Assembly (NCBI GenBank): GCA_964482235.1
Contig: CAYZWU010000007.1
Location: 62,001 to 126,000, forward strand
Source of the DNA: CAYZWU01 sp964482235
GTDB lineage: Bacteria; Planctomycetota; B15-G4; CAYZWU01
Reading direction: 5' to 3'
Length of the DNA: 64,000 nt
Shown here: positions 45,699-54,357 of the stretch, piece by piece
Position numbering within the stretch: position 1 is the stretch's first letter
Layout: every line of letters begins with the position of its first letter
Notes under the pieces: generated by a model
Databases searched by the model: none
What the model was told of the DNA's origin: nothing
What the model saw: the letters and a program-made list of their open reading frames with translations, nothing else
Translations under genes and position numbers: made by a program

Positions 45699-48014
45699 AT
45701 GGAAACAACCCGTCGCGATTTCATAAAGGCCGCCGCCATGACGGCTGTCGCCTCGGTAGCCGGCGGTCCGGCTGTGGCCGGGGTGTTCCAGTCGACCGAT
45801 TCGGTCACGTGGCACAAATCGGTCTGCCGCTTCTGCGGCACGGGCTGCGGTGTCATGCTGGGCATGAAGGGAGACAGGCTCGTTGCGCTGCGCGGCGATC
45901 CCAAGCATCCCACGACCAAGGGGCTGGTCTGCGCCAAGGCGCTGTTCCTCCCCAGGATCGTTCATTCGAAGGACCGCCTCAAGCATCCCATGGCCCTCCG
46001 GAACGGCAAGTACGAGCGCATCGGCTGGGAAGAGGCCATGGAGATGGTGGCCGACCGCTTCGCCGGAGCGATCAAGAAGCATGGACCGGACAGCGTGGCG
46101 TACTACGGCTCCGGGCAGGCTCTCTCCGAGGAGAGCTACGTGGCGAACCGCCTCTTCAAGGGCGGTATCGGCACGAACAACGTGGAAGGCAACCCCAGGC
46201 TCTGCATGGCCAGCGCCGTGGGTGGGTACGTGACCTCTTTCGGCAAGGACGAGCCGATGGGGTCGTACGACGACATCGACTCCGCGCGCGTCTTTTTCCT
46301 CATCGGTTCCAACACGGCCGAGTGCCACCCCGTCATCTTCGATCAGATCATGGCGCGCAAGCAGAAGAACCGCGACGTGCTGGTGATCGTCTGCGATCCG
46401 CGCAAGAGCCCGATCTGCACAATTGCCGACATCCATCTCGATCCCGTACCGGGTTACGACCTGGCCGTCTTCCATGCCATGGCCCACGTGATCATCAAGG
46501 AGAAGCGGCACAATCCGGAGTTCATCGATCAGCACGTCCAGTTCAAGATCGTGAAGGACGGCAAGCCGGCCAAGGTCGGTTTCGACGAGTACGTCAAGTT
46601 CCTCGACAACTTCGCGCCGGAGCTGGTGGAGATGTCCACCGGCGTGCAGGCCGACAGGATCAGGGAAGCGGCGCGTCTCTTCGCGCACGGCCCGACCATG
46701 TCGTTCTGGACCATGGGGCTCAACCAGCGCATCACCGGCGTCTGGGCCAACAACCTGATCCACAACCTGCACCTGATCACCGGGCAGATCTGCAAGCCGG
46801 GCGCCACGCCCTTCTCGCTCACCGGGCAGCCCAACGCCTGCGGCGGCGTCCGCGACACCGGTTCGCTCTGCCACATCCTGCCCTACGGCCGCGTGGTGAA
46901 GAAGGCCGAGCACCGGGCCCAGATGGAGAAGCTTTGGGGCGCGAAGCCGGGCACGATCAAGCCGGCTCCGGGCCTCAACACGATCGAGATGTTCCGCGCC
47001 CTCGGAAAGGACGACGTCAAGGCTATGCTCGTCCTGACGACCAATCCCGGGCACTCGCTGCCGAACCTGACGCCCTACCGGGACGCCATGGCAAAGGAGC
47101 GCCCCGGAAAACCCTTCGTGGTGGTTCTCGACTCCTATCCCACCAAGACCACGGAGATCGCGGACCTCGTGCTGCCTGCGGCGATGTGGAGCGAGAAGGA
47201 CGGCGTCTTCGGAATGTCAGAGCGCCGCTACCAGTACCAGCCGAAGCTCAAGAAAGCGCCCGGCGAGGCGCGCCCCGATCTCGACATCCTGTTCGATCTC
47301 GCAGCGCGGCTCGAGCGGCGCGGCGTCATCCCCAAGGGGTACATCTCCTCGAAGTTCAAGAACTCCGACGAGGTGTGGGACGAGATGCGCGTGGCCTCGA
47401 AGGACACGGCGTACGATTTCATGGGCATGACCCGGGAGCGGCTGAAGAAAAAACGCGGCATCCGGTGGCCCAATCCCCACGAGAAGCATCTCGGCACGTC
47501 GCGGCGCTTCGTGAAGGGCGACGATCCTCTGCTGGACAGCGGTCCCTACGCCGACACGTCGCTGATCGAGGGCGATGTGAAGTTCTATGCCGCGCCCGAC
47601 TGCCGCGCCACGGTCTGGCTGAGGCCGGCCAAGCCTCCTGCCGAACCGGTTGACAAGGACTACCCGATCGTCATGTCCACGGGGCGTGTTCTCGAGCACT
47701 GGCACACCGGCACGATGACGATGAGGGCCAGGGAACTGAGGCTCGCGCAGCCCGAGTGCTACGTGGAGATTCACCCCGACGATGCGAAGAAGTACGGCAT
47801 CCGCTCGGGCAACATGATCAAGATCACCTCCCGCCGCGGCGAGGCGGTGGTCAAGGCCCGCGTGGTCGATGTGCCGCGGCCCGGCATGATTTTCGTGCCG
47901 TGGCACTGGGAAGACAAGGACAGCCTGATCAACAGGGTCACCATCGATGCGTACGATCCCGGCTCGAAGCAGCCGGAGTTCAAGGTCTGTGCGGTGAAGA
48001 TCGCCAAAGTCTGA
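45699..48014 (+). CDS. napA: Periplasmic nitrate reductase catalytic subunit NapA
   Basis: 771 residues. Tat signal TRRDFIKAAA at 4-13. The 4Fe-4S motif CRFCGTGC starts at Cys43, with the fourth ligand at Cys78. The presumed Mo-ligand cysteine is Cys169 in GNPRLCMASAVGGY, the NapA-type motif. Bis-MGD binding regions are spread to the C terminus (STGRVLEHWHTGTMT, PWHWEDKDSLIN). Reduces nitrate to nitrite in the periplasm. It is about 60 residues shorter than classical proteobacterial NapA, close to the sulfate-reducer monomeric type. The Mo-cofactor genes just downstream support function. Confidence 0.92.
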   Translation: METTRRDFIKAAAMTAVASVAGGPAVAGVFQSTDSVTWHKSVCRFCGTGCGVMLGMKGDRLVALRGDPKHPTTKGLVCAKALFLPRIVHSKDRLKHPMALRNGKYERIGWEEAMEMVADRFAGAIKKHGPDSVAYYGSGQALSEESYVANRLFKGGIGTNNVEGNPRLCMASAVGGYVTSFGKDEPMGSYDDIDSARVFFLIGSNTAECHPVIFDQIMARKQKNRDVLVIVCDPRKSPICTIADIHLDPVPGYDLAVFHAMAHVIIKEKRHNPEFIDQHVQFKIVKDGKPAKVGFDEYVKFLDNFAPELVEMSTGVQADRIREAARLFAHGPTMSFWTMGLNQRITGVWANNLIHNLHLITGQICKPGATPFSLTGQPNACGGVRDTGSLCHILPYGRVVKKAEHRAQMEKLWGAKPGTIKPAPGLNTIEMFRALGKDDVKAMLVLTTNPGHSLPNLTPYRDAMAKERPGKPFVVVLDSYPTKTTEIADLVLPAAMWSEKDGVFGMSERRYQYQPKLKKAPGEARPDLDILFDLAARLERRGVIPKGYISSKFKNSDEVWDEMRVASKDTAYDFMGMTRERLKKKRGIRWPNPHEKHLGTSRRFVKGDDPLLDSGPYADTSLIEGDVKFYAAPDCRATVWLRPAKPPAEPVDKDYPIVMSTGRVLEHWHTGTMTMRARELRLAQPECYVEIHPDDAKKYGIRSGNMIKITSRRGEAVVKARVVDVPRPGMIFVPWHWEDKDSLINRVTIDAYDPGSKQPEFKVCAVKIAKV

Positions 48015-48025
48015 GGAGGACGATC

Positions 48026-48748
48026 ATGATGAGATGGCACTGGGCGGCTGCGCCGGTTTCCCTGCTGGTCCTGCTGTACGTGGCATGCCAGGCGGGTACC
48101 GGGAACGGCCTGGCCGACAATGACGATTCTCCGACAGGTTCCGGCACCGCGGCCGTGTACGCTGAAGCCGACGAGGGCGATCCCCCTGCCGCGCCGGGCA
48201 CCGGCGAACAGGGAGAAAAGCCCGAGCAGGAAAAGCCGAAGCCCGACAAGGCCAAGGAGGAGAAGCCTGCGAAGAAGCCCGGCAAGGAGGAAGCCACCGA
48301 AGAGGAGGAGCCCTTCGCCGACTTTGCCTTTCCACCCACGGTCTCCGACGTGGAGTATCACCAGAACGCCTGGTACAGGGACGACTGCCTCCGCTGCCAC
48401 GAAACCGGAGTGGAGGATGCCACCGTGGTGAGCCACAAGGACATGCCCGAGATCCTGCTGACTGCCAAGTGTCGGAGCTGTCACGTTCTGATACCCGGCA
48501 TGAAGCCCGTGAAACCGAAGAAGAGCGAGGAAGACGCTCTCTTCGAGGACTATGCCTTTCCGCCCATGATTCCCGCGTCCGATTCGCACAAGGAAGCATG
48601 GCATGACGACAACTGCCTTCTCTGCCACGAGGACGGCGTTCGGGGAGCACCGATCGTTCGTCACAAGGACATGCCGGCCGTGCTTCTGAAATCCAAGTGC
48701 CGGAGCTGCCACGTTCAGGTGCGCAGCTCGACGCTTCCGGGCCGGTAA
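48026..48748 (+). CDS. Tetraheme cytochrome c made of two duplicated diheme (NapB/NapM-like) modules
   Basis: 240 residues. N-terminal signal with a cysteine at 21 (possible lipoprotein), then a Pro/Lys/Glu-rich linker (about 51-95). Two near-identical modules follow (about 96-155 and 171-231), each with an AWxxDxCLxCH heme, an HKDMP histidine and a KCRSCH heme (CxxCH at 121, 149, 197 and 225). The module resembles the NapB diheme fold, but the tandem duplication is unusual. It is the likely direct electron donor to NapA. A gaggagg site precedes the ATG pair at 48026. Confidence 0.82.
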   Translation: MMRWHWAAAPVSLLVLLYVACQAGTGNGLADNDDSPTGSGTAAVYAEADEGDPPAAPGTGEQGEKPEQEKPKPDKAKEEKPAKKPGKEEATEEEEPFADFAFPPTVSDVEYHQNAWYRDDCLRCHETGVEDATVVSHKDMPEILLTAKCRSCHVLIPGMKPVKPKKSEEDALFEDYAFPPMIPASDSHKEAWHDDNCLLCHEDGVRGAPIVRHKDMPAVLLKSKCRSCHVQVRSSTLPGR

Positions 48749-48765
48749 ACAGAACGCGGAGAGAG

Positions 48766-49356
48766 ATGGCAGTTTCGCGGCGCTGGTTTCTGATGGGTCT
48801 CGGTTTCGGGGCCGGCGTCGCGCTGGGCGGGCTTTTCCACCTTGTCGGTGGGAAAGGCTCGCCCTCTGCTTTGCTGCGGCCGCCCGGTGCGCTGAAGGAA
48901 CCCGATTTTCTCGCTGCCTGCATCCGTTGCGGGCAGTGCATCGAGGCCTGTCCCCATAAAACGCTTTTTCTTGCCGGATCGGAGGCCGGAACGGCGGTGG
49001 GAACCCCCTGCTTCGATCCGGCCAGGATCCCCTGCAGGCTGTGCGAGGGTCTCGACGAGCTGAAGTGCATCGAGGCGTGCCCCACCCCGGCTCTCCAGCC
49101 GGTGGGCGATATCGGCAGGATCCGGATCGGCACGGCCGTGATCGACGAGTCGCGATGCCTGGCCTACAACTCGGTGTCGTGTCGAGCCTGCTGGCACAAC
49201 TGTCCTTTCCCCAACGAGGCGATCCGGTTCGACGACATGCTTCGCCCGGTCATCGATGAGGACGCCTGCATCGGGTGCGGCATCTGTACCCTCGCCTGCC
49301 TCACCAACCCCACCTCGATCCCAGTGATCCCGCATGGCCAGGGAGGCAAACCTTGA
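48766..49356 (+). CDS. napG: Periplasmic ferredoxin-type protein NapG
   Basis: 196 residues. Tat signal SRRWFLMG, then four 4Fe-4S cysteine clusters: CIRCGQCIEACP, CRLCEG..CIEACP, CRACWHNCP and CIGCGICTLAC, the NapG arrangement. Works with NapH in quinol-to-Nap electron transfer. The final TGA overlaps a TTG start of napH. Confidence 0.86.
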   Translation: MAVSRRWFLMGLGFGAGVALGGLFHLVGGKGSPSALLRPPGALKEPDFLAACIRCGQCIEACPHKTLFLAGSEAGTAVGTPCFDPARIPCRLCEGLDELKCIEACPTPALQPVGDIGRIRIGTAVIDESRCLAYNSVSCRACWHNCPFPNEAIRFDDMLRPVIDEDACIGCGICTLACLTNPTSIPVIPHGQGGKP

Positions 49357-50294
49357 AAGTCGGACCGCTGCGGATCAGGGCCTGGACATGGGCTCACCGG
49401 ATGACGGCTCTTGCCTTCATCGTGCTTCTCGTTCTGGGCGCGCGCGACGGCTTTCCCTGGATCAAGGGATCGATCACGGCCACCACGCTCTTCTCCGTCG
49501 TTCCTCTTACCGATCCGCTGGCCGCCCTCGAGGTGGTGCTGGCCTCGGGGAGGCTGGAGTCGACCATGCTGATCGGGGCCGGCATCCTCGTCGCTGTCGC
49601 CCTCCTGCTGGGCCCCGTCTTCTGCGGCTGGCTCTGTCCTCTGGGCCTGCTTCTCGATCTGAACGACGGGATCAGGCGGCGCCTGGTCAAAGTCCTCGAC
49701 CGGCTGGGAATCCCGATGCCTCGCTTCGACGTCCGGCGCGATTCGCGGTATCTCGTGCTCGGCCTGGCGCTGGGTTTCTCGCTGATCGCCGGCCTGCCGG
49801 CCTTCCAGACGATCTCCCCGATCAACCTGATGTCGTGGTCCCTCGTCTTCTTCTCCGGATCGGCCCTGACCGCTGACGCGTCCATCTGGGAGCGATGCCT
49901 GATGCTGTGCCGGAACGCGGCCTCGGCCGGCGGTTTCCTTCTCCTCCTGCCGGGGCTCATCGTGCTCGTGGAGTACGTCGCTCCTCGAATTTGGTGCCGG
50001 GCGCTCTGCCCTCTCGGGGCGCTCTACAGTCTGATCGGACGTTTTGCTCCCTTCCGCGTCCGTGTTAACATCGTCGAGGCGGGCCGGTCGCTCTGCGGCC
50101 GGTGCACGGCGCACTGCCCCATGGGGATCGACGTGATGAAGGAATACACCGAGCCGCGGAAGAGAAGCGTCGATCACCCCGACTGCTCGCGGTGCGGCGA
50201 ATGCGTCGACGTCTGCCACAGGAAGGTGCTTCGCCTCGGTTTCGTCGACAGGAACGAGGCTGATCGGAAAGCGATCAAGGGGGCCGGTAGATGA
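49353..50294 (+). CDS. napH: Membrane quinol dehydrogenase component NapH
   Basis: 313 residues from a TTG start at 49353, chosen because a gggagg site lies six bases upstream and napG ends here; no ATG fits. About four hydrophobic helices, two cytoplasmic-side CxxxCP motifs (CGWLCPLG, CRALCPLG) and two C-terminal 4Fe-4S clusters (CGRCTAHCP, CSRCGECVDVC). Transfers electrons from menaquinol to NapG. Overlaps the MobB-MobA gene by four bases. Confidence 0.86.
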   Translation: MKVGPLRIRAWTWAHRMTALAFIVLLVLGARDGFPWIKGSITATTLFSVVPLTDPLAALEVVLASGRLESTMLIGAGILVAVALLLGPVFCGWLCPLGLLLDLNDGIRRRLVKVLDRLGIPMPRFDVRRDSRYLVLGLALGFSLIAGLPAFQTISPINLMSWSLVFFSGSALTADASIWERCLMLCRNAASAGGFLLLLPGLIVLVEYVAPRIWCRALCPLGALYSLIGRFAPFRVRVNIVEAGRSLCGRCTAHCPMGIDVMKEYTEPRKRSVDHPDCSRCGECVDVCHRKVLRLGFVDRNEADRKAIKGAGR

Positions 50295-51358
50295 ACGGAA
50301 CCGTTCTTGCCATCTGCGGCTGGAAGAACTCGGGCAAGACCACGCTGGTCGAGTCGCTCATCCCCAGGCTTACCCGGAAGGGCCTGGCCGTTGCCGCGGT
50401 CAAGCATGACAGCCACGGCATCGACGTCGACCGCCCGGGAAAGGACAGCGATCGCTTCTTCCGGGCCGGCGCCGACGTGGTGCTGCAGGGGCCGGGCGAG
50501 GAGGTGCGCCGCCGCCACGCCTCGGAGGCGGACCGCCTCGACGATCTGCTGGACTCCCTGATGCCTCGATACGACCTCGTACTGGTGGAAGGGCACAAGG
50601 GAACACCCCTTCCCAAGATCTGGCTGCGAGGAGGGGAGGGGGAAGAGGAAAAGTCGGCGGCTGCGAGGCGGGCCGAAGTGGCGAACGTCCTGCTCGAGCT
50701 CGCCAGGGACGATTCCCGCGTCGATGCGGCGCTCGATTTCATCGACAGGTGGCTTCCCGCGCGATGGATGGAGACGCCGCTGCTCGGCTGCCTCCTCATC
50801 GGCGGGAAGAGCCGGCGAATGGGACGGCCGAAGCACCTCCTTCGCCTGGGAGAGGAGACCTGGGTGGAGCATATCGCGCGGGTCATGGGGGAGGCGGTGG
50901 ACGAGGTCGTTGTTGCCGGAGAAGGAGAGCTGCCCGGATCCCTGGCTGCCGTGACCCGTCTGCCCGACCTGCCCGGCATCGACGGCCCCCTGTCCGGCAT
51001 CCTCTCGGCGATGCGGTGGCACCGGCGTGCGTCGTGGATCGTGGCCGCCTGCGACCTGCCCTGCCTCACGGCGGAGGCGGTCGAGTGGCTCGCCGCCTTC
51101 CGGAAGCCGGGGCTCTGGGCCGTGGTCCCGGCTGCCGAAGAGCCTGCTTCGGCCGTGGAGCCGCTTCTGGCTTACTACGACTTCCGTGTTCGCCCTCAGC
51201 TCGAGTCGATGGTCCTGGAGGAGGATCTCTCCCTTTACAGGGTCGCCGAGCTGCGTCAGGCTATCTCGCCCAGACCGCCGCAGAAGATCGCGGCAGCCTG
51301 GAAAAACTGCAACACGCTGGATGATCTCGATGGGGAGATCGGTTCCCGGTCGAAGTGA
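50291..51358 (+). CDS. MobB-MobA fusion, molybdopterin-guanine dinucleotide biosynthesis
   Basis: 355 residues. The N-terminal half is MobB-like with a P-loop GWKNSGKTT (10-18); the C-terminal half from about residue 163 is MobA-like with the nucleotidyltransferase motif LIGGKSRRMGRPKHLL. MobA joins GMP to molybdopterin to make the bis-MGD used by NapA; MobB assists. The order of halves is MobB then MobA. Directly follows napH, so cofactor attachment is co-expressed with the enzyme. Confidence 0.9.
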   Translation: MNGTVLAICGWKNSGKTTLVESLIPRLTRKGLAVAAVKHDSHGIDVDRPGKDSDRFFRAGADVVLQGPGEEVRRRHASEADRLDDLLDSLMPRYDLVLVEGHKGTPLPKIWLRGGEGEEEKSAAARRAEVANVLLELARDDSRVDAALDFIDRWLPARWMETPLLGCLLIGGKSRRMGRPKHLLRLGEETWVEHIARVMGEAVDEVVVAGEGELPGSLAAVTRLPDLPGIDGPLSGILSAMRWHRRASWIVAACDLPCLTAEAVEWLAAFRKPGLWAVVPAAEEPASAVEPLLAYYDFRVRPQLESMVLEEDLSLYRVAELRQAISPRPPQKIAAAWKNCNTLDDLDGEIGSRSK

Positions 51359-51444
51359 ATTTATCGGTCCGGGGAATGAAAACCGCAAAGGGCGTGACAT
51401 TCGATCTCCCATTGATATACTTGGAATTATTGAGAAAACGATCG

Positions 51445-51603
51445 GCAGCCGGCTGCATCGACTCCTGCCAGTCAGGAGCGAATCGATCCGCCGGCTGCTC
51501 GGGCTTCCGATCCGGTGGGCCTAAAGCCTTACAACCCGTAAGGCCATGGCCGCCGGACGACAGGGTCTTGACGGAAACGTTCCGGCCTCCCGTTTGGAAA
51601 GGA
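51445..51603 (+). promoter_or_regulatory. Candidate molybdenum-cofactor (Moco) riboswitch upstream of moaA
   Basis: The 252-base gap before moaA is highly structured. Stem GCAGCCGGC/GCCGGCTGC (51445-51453 with 51490-51498) encloses a CTCCTG/CAGGAG hairpin. Stem CCGG..GGCC/GGCC..CCGG (51512-51521 with 51548-51556) encloses a GCCTTAC/GTAAGGC hairpin. A final hairpin CGGAA/TTCCG (51572-51584) is followed by CCTCCCGT and TGGAAAGGA before the ATG at 51611. That 3' ending closely resembles the leader of E. coli moaA, where the Moco RNA motif was described. Assigned by eye from recalled sequence, not a covariance search. Confidence 0.68.
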
Positions 51604-51610
51604 ATCGCCC

Positions 51611-52609
51611 ATGTCCTCGATCCCCGACTCAGCGCAGAGTGCCGTCGATTGTCCTTCATCCCTTTACCTGCGCCTATCCGTGACACCGGACTGCAACCTG
51701 AAATGCCTCTACTGCCGCCCGGGCGGACCCGGCCGGACAGTGGGCCGAGCAGGAGCGAAGCCCAGGCAGCTCGACAACGAGAGGCTCCTCGAGCTCGTGT
51801 CGCGTATCAACGATGCCGTGCCGGTTCGAAAGCTCCGGATCACGGGAGGCGAACCGCTGCTCAGGCCCGGCCTCGTCGATCTGGTCATGGCGCTTCACAG
51901 CCTTCTCCCGGAGGCTGACCTCTGCCTCACCACGAACGCCACCCTTCTCGAGGACAAGACTCTCGACCTGAAGCGGGCGGGGATCCGCTTCCTCAACATC
52001 AGCCTCGACACGCTCGACAGCAGCGTTTTCCGGGAGCTGTCGCGGTCCAGGGGTCTCTCGAGGGTCCTGGCCGGGATCGCCGCGGCGGAACGGGCCGGAT
52101 TCGATCGGCTCAAGCTGAACACCGTCCTGCTACGCAGCCGCAACGCCGACCAGGTGGCCGAGATCGTCAGCCTGGCAGCGCGCCGCGGCTGCGAGATCCG
52201 CTTCGTGGAGCTGATGCCCTTCGGCGAGGGGGCGCGTCTCTTCGAGAAGGAGTTCGTTTCCGCTGACGAGGCCTTCGCCCGGATCGAGAAGCGGTTCCCC
52301 TGCCTGGGGCCTCTGCCGGCCAGTCCCACGGCCAGGAGGTATCGATTCGACGTGGAGGGCAGGGAGACCGTGGTTGGCTTCATTCCGGCGATCTCCCACC
52401 CCTTCTGCCAGTACTGCGACAGGATTCGCCTCGACAGCTTCGGCCGCATCTTCTCCTGCCTCCGGTCGGAGAAGGGAGTCAATCTCGACCGGTATCTCAA
52501 CGAGGGGCGCTCGGCCGACGTCGCGGCGCACGTGAGGGCAGTTGCCGGGAAAGGAACGAAGCAGCGTACCGAGTGGCCCAGGCGGTCCATGGTTCTTCTG
52601 GGCGGCTGA
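51611..52609 (+). CDS. moaA: GTP 3',8-cyclase MoaA
   Basis: 332 residues. Radical-SAM motif CNLKCLYC (Cys28, Cys32, Cys35), ITGGEPLLRPGL for SAM binding, and a C-terminal second cluster (FCQYCDRIRL..C). Ends with GG, as catalytic MoaA proteins do. First enzyme of molybdopterin synthesis, converting GTP to the cyclic precursor with MoaC (downstream). The start is likely under the candidate Moco riboswitch. Confidence 0.93.
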   Translation: MSSIPDSAQSAVDCPSSLYLRLSVTPDCNLKCLYCRPGGPGRTVGRAGAKPRQLDNERLLELVSRINDAVPVRKLRITGGEPLLRPGLVDLVMALHSLLPEADLCLTTNATLLEDKTLDLKRAGIRFLNISLDTLDSSVFRELSRSRGLSRVLAGIAAAERAGFDRLKLNTVLLRSRNADQVAEIVSLAARRGCEIRFVELMPFGEGARLFEKEFVSADEAFARIEKRFPCLGPLPASPTARRYRFDVEGRETVVGFIPAISHPFCQYCDRIRLDSFGRIFSCLRSEKGVNLDRYLNEGRSADVAAHVRAVAGKGTKQRTEWPRRSMVLLGG

Positions 52610-52636
52610 GGCTTCCGGCTGGAGGGAGGATCCGCG

Positions 52637-53836
52637 ATGATAGATCCGGAAAAGGCCCTCGATCTGGTCCGGGAACGAAGCGTGCCGGGAGAGCCGAGGC
52701 GCTGCTCGCTGCAGAGTGCAGCCGGGTGCGTCCTGGCCGAGGCTGTTTCGGCGGACCGCGACTTTCCCCCCTTCGATCGCTCCATGATGGACGGCGTGGC
52801 CGTTCGCGTCGAGGACGCGGGAAGCCGGGTCCGGCTGACCGGCGAGGTGGCTGCCGGGCAGCCGCCGCAGGGGAGCGTCGAGCCGGGCACCTGTTTCACC
52901 GTCATGACCGGCGCCGCCTGTCCGCCGGGCACCGAGGCGGTCGTGCCGAAGGAGAAGACCACGCGCGACGGAGAATGGGTGGCCTTGCCGCCCGCGCTCG
53001 ATCGCGACTGGAACGTGGTCCGGAAGGGCTCGGAGCGCGCCCGGGGCGCCGGGATCCTCGAGGCTGGAGCCCTGCTGACTCCGCTGGCCGTTGCGGCCCT
53101 GGCTGCCGCCGGATGCAGCAGGCCCCTCGTGATCCCGCGGCCCACGATCGCCCTGATCACGACGGGCCGCGAGGTCGTCGATCCCGCCACGCGTCCCGAG
53201 ACGCATCAGATCCGCGACGCCAACGGTCCTATGCTCGAATCCCAGGCTGCTGTGCTGGGAGCTCCCGTTGCCTTTCGGACCCACGCCGATGACACGGAGG
53301 AGTCGCTCCTTGCGGCCCTCGAACGGGCCGGGGAGGCTGATATCATCCTCTTCGTGGGCGGAGTGTCCATGGGGAAGTACGACCTCGTTCCCGGCGTGAT
53401 CGAGCGGTTCGGCGCGGAGATCGTATTCAGAAAGGTGTCCCAGAAGCCGGGCAAGCCGCTGCTCCTCGCCGGCAAGGGAAGCCGGCTGATTTTCGGTATT
53501 CCCGGCAATCCGCTGGCCGCGCACTTCTGCTATCACCGGTACGTGAGCGCTGCAGTTCTTGCCATGGCCGGGCGCTCGCCGGAACGTCTTTCATTCCAGG
53601 GAGTCCTTTCCGCACCGGCGGCAGCCAGGAAGGGGAGGACCTCGTTCCTCCTTGGCCAGGCTTCCCTGATCGGGGGAGAGTGGCAGGTCATGCCTGCCGG
53701 CCAGAAGAGCACGGCGGATCTCTTCGGCACTGTCGACGCCAACTGCTATCTTCGCCTGGAGGGAGAGGACGGGGAACTCGCGGCCGGGGATAGGATCGCA
53801 TTCACGTTGATTGGAGGGAAAGAATGGACGATCTGA
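52637..53836 (+). CDS. moeA: Molybdopterin molybdotransferase MoeA
   Basis: 399 residues. Motifs DFPPFDRSMMDGVAV, GVSMGKYDLV and IFGIPGNPLAA are characteristic of MoeA, which inserts molybdate into molybdopterin. A ggaggga ribosome site precedes the ATG. Overlaps moaC by 13 bases. Confidence 0.93.
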   Translation: MIDPEKALDLVRERSVPGEPRRCSLQSAAGCVLAEAVSADRDFPPFDRSMMDGVAVRVEDAGSRVRLTGEVAAGQPPQGSVEPGTCFTVMTGAACPPGTEAVVPKEKTTRDGEWVALPPALDRDWNVVRKGSERARGAGILEAGALLTPLAVAALAAAGCSRPLVIPRPTIALITTGREVVDPATRPETHQIRDANGPMLESQAAVLGAPVAFRTHADDTEESLLAALERAGEADIILFVGGVSMGKYDLVPGVIERFGAEIVFRKVSQKPGKPLLLAGKGSRLIFGIPGNPLAAHFCYHRYVSAAVLAMAGRSPERLSFQGVLSAPAAARKGRTSFLLGQASLIGGEWQVMPAGQKSTADLFGTVDANCYLRLEGEDGELAAGDRIAFTLIGGKEWTI

Positions 53837-54312
53837 CCCATCTGGACAAGAAAGGCAAGGCGCGCATGGTCGACGTGGGTGAGAAGTCGGCCACCCGGCG
53901 CCAGGCCAAGGCCTCGGCCGTGGTCCGAACGCGGCCCGAGGTGATTCGCAAGATCGTTGACCGGTCTCTGCCCAAGGGAGACGTTCTGGCAGCCGCCCGC
54001 CTGGCCGGTATCATGGGGGCCAAGAAGACGCCCGACCTGATTCCCCTGTGCCATCCCGTTGCCGTAACGTCCGCTCGGATCGACTTCGAGATCGAGGAGG
54101 ACCTGGTCCGCATCACGGCCACGGTGAACGCTCTGGACAGGACCGGTGTGGAGATGGAAGCGCTGACCGCCGTTTCCGTGGCTGCCCTGACCCTCTACGA
54201 CATGTGCAAGTCGGCGGACCGCGCCATGGTGATCGATCTTGTCCGGCTCGATGAGAAATCGGGCGGCAAGAGCGGCCACTTCGTCAGGGACAGGAGCGGC
54301 GCCGGCCGGTGA
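53824..54312 (+). CDS. moaC: Cyclic pyranopterin monophosphate synthase MoaC
   Basis: 162 residues. Motifs GKARMVDVGEKSATRRQA, GIMGAKKTPDLIPLCHP and TGVEMEALTAVSVAALTLYDMCK are classical MoaC signatures. It converts the MoaA product to cyclic pyranopterin monophosphate. Last gene of the nitrate/Moco island; moaD and moaE are not in the window. Confidence 0.94.
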   Translation: MDDLTHLDKKGKARMVDVGEKSATRRQAKASAVVRTRPEVIRKIVDRSLPKGDVLAAARLAGIMGAKKTPDLIPLCHPVAVTSARIDFEIEEDLVRITATVNALDRTGVEMEALTAVSVAALTLYDMCKSADRAMVIDLVRLDEKSGGKSGHFVRDRSGAGR

Positions 54313-54357
54313 TCGCCTTCACTTTCTTTTTCCCGGTTCAGGATCCAAGCTGGAGCA

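Noticed and set aside
44415..47054. Minus-strand open frame of 879 codons
   Set aside because: Antisense to the octaheme cytochrome, napD and napA, which have clear motifs; low-complexity composition.
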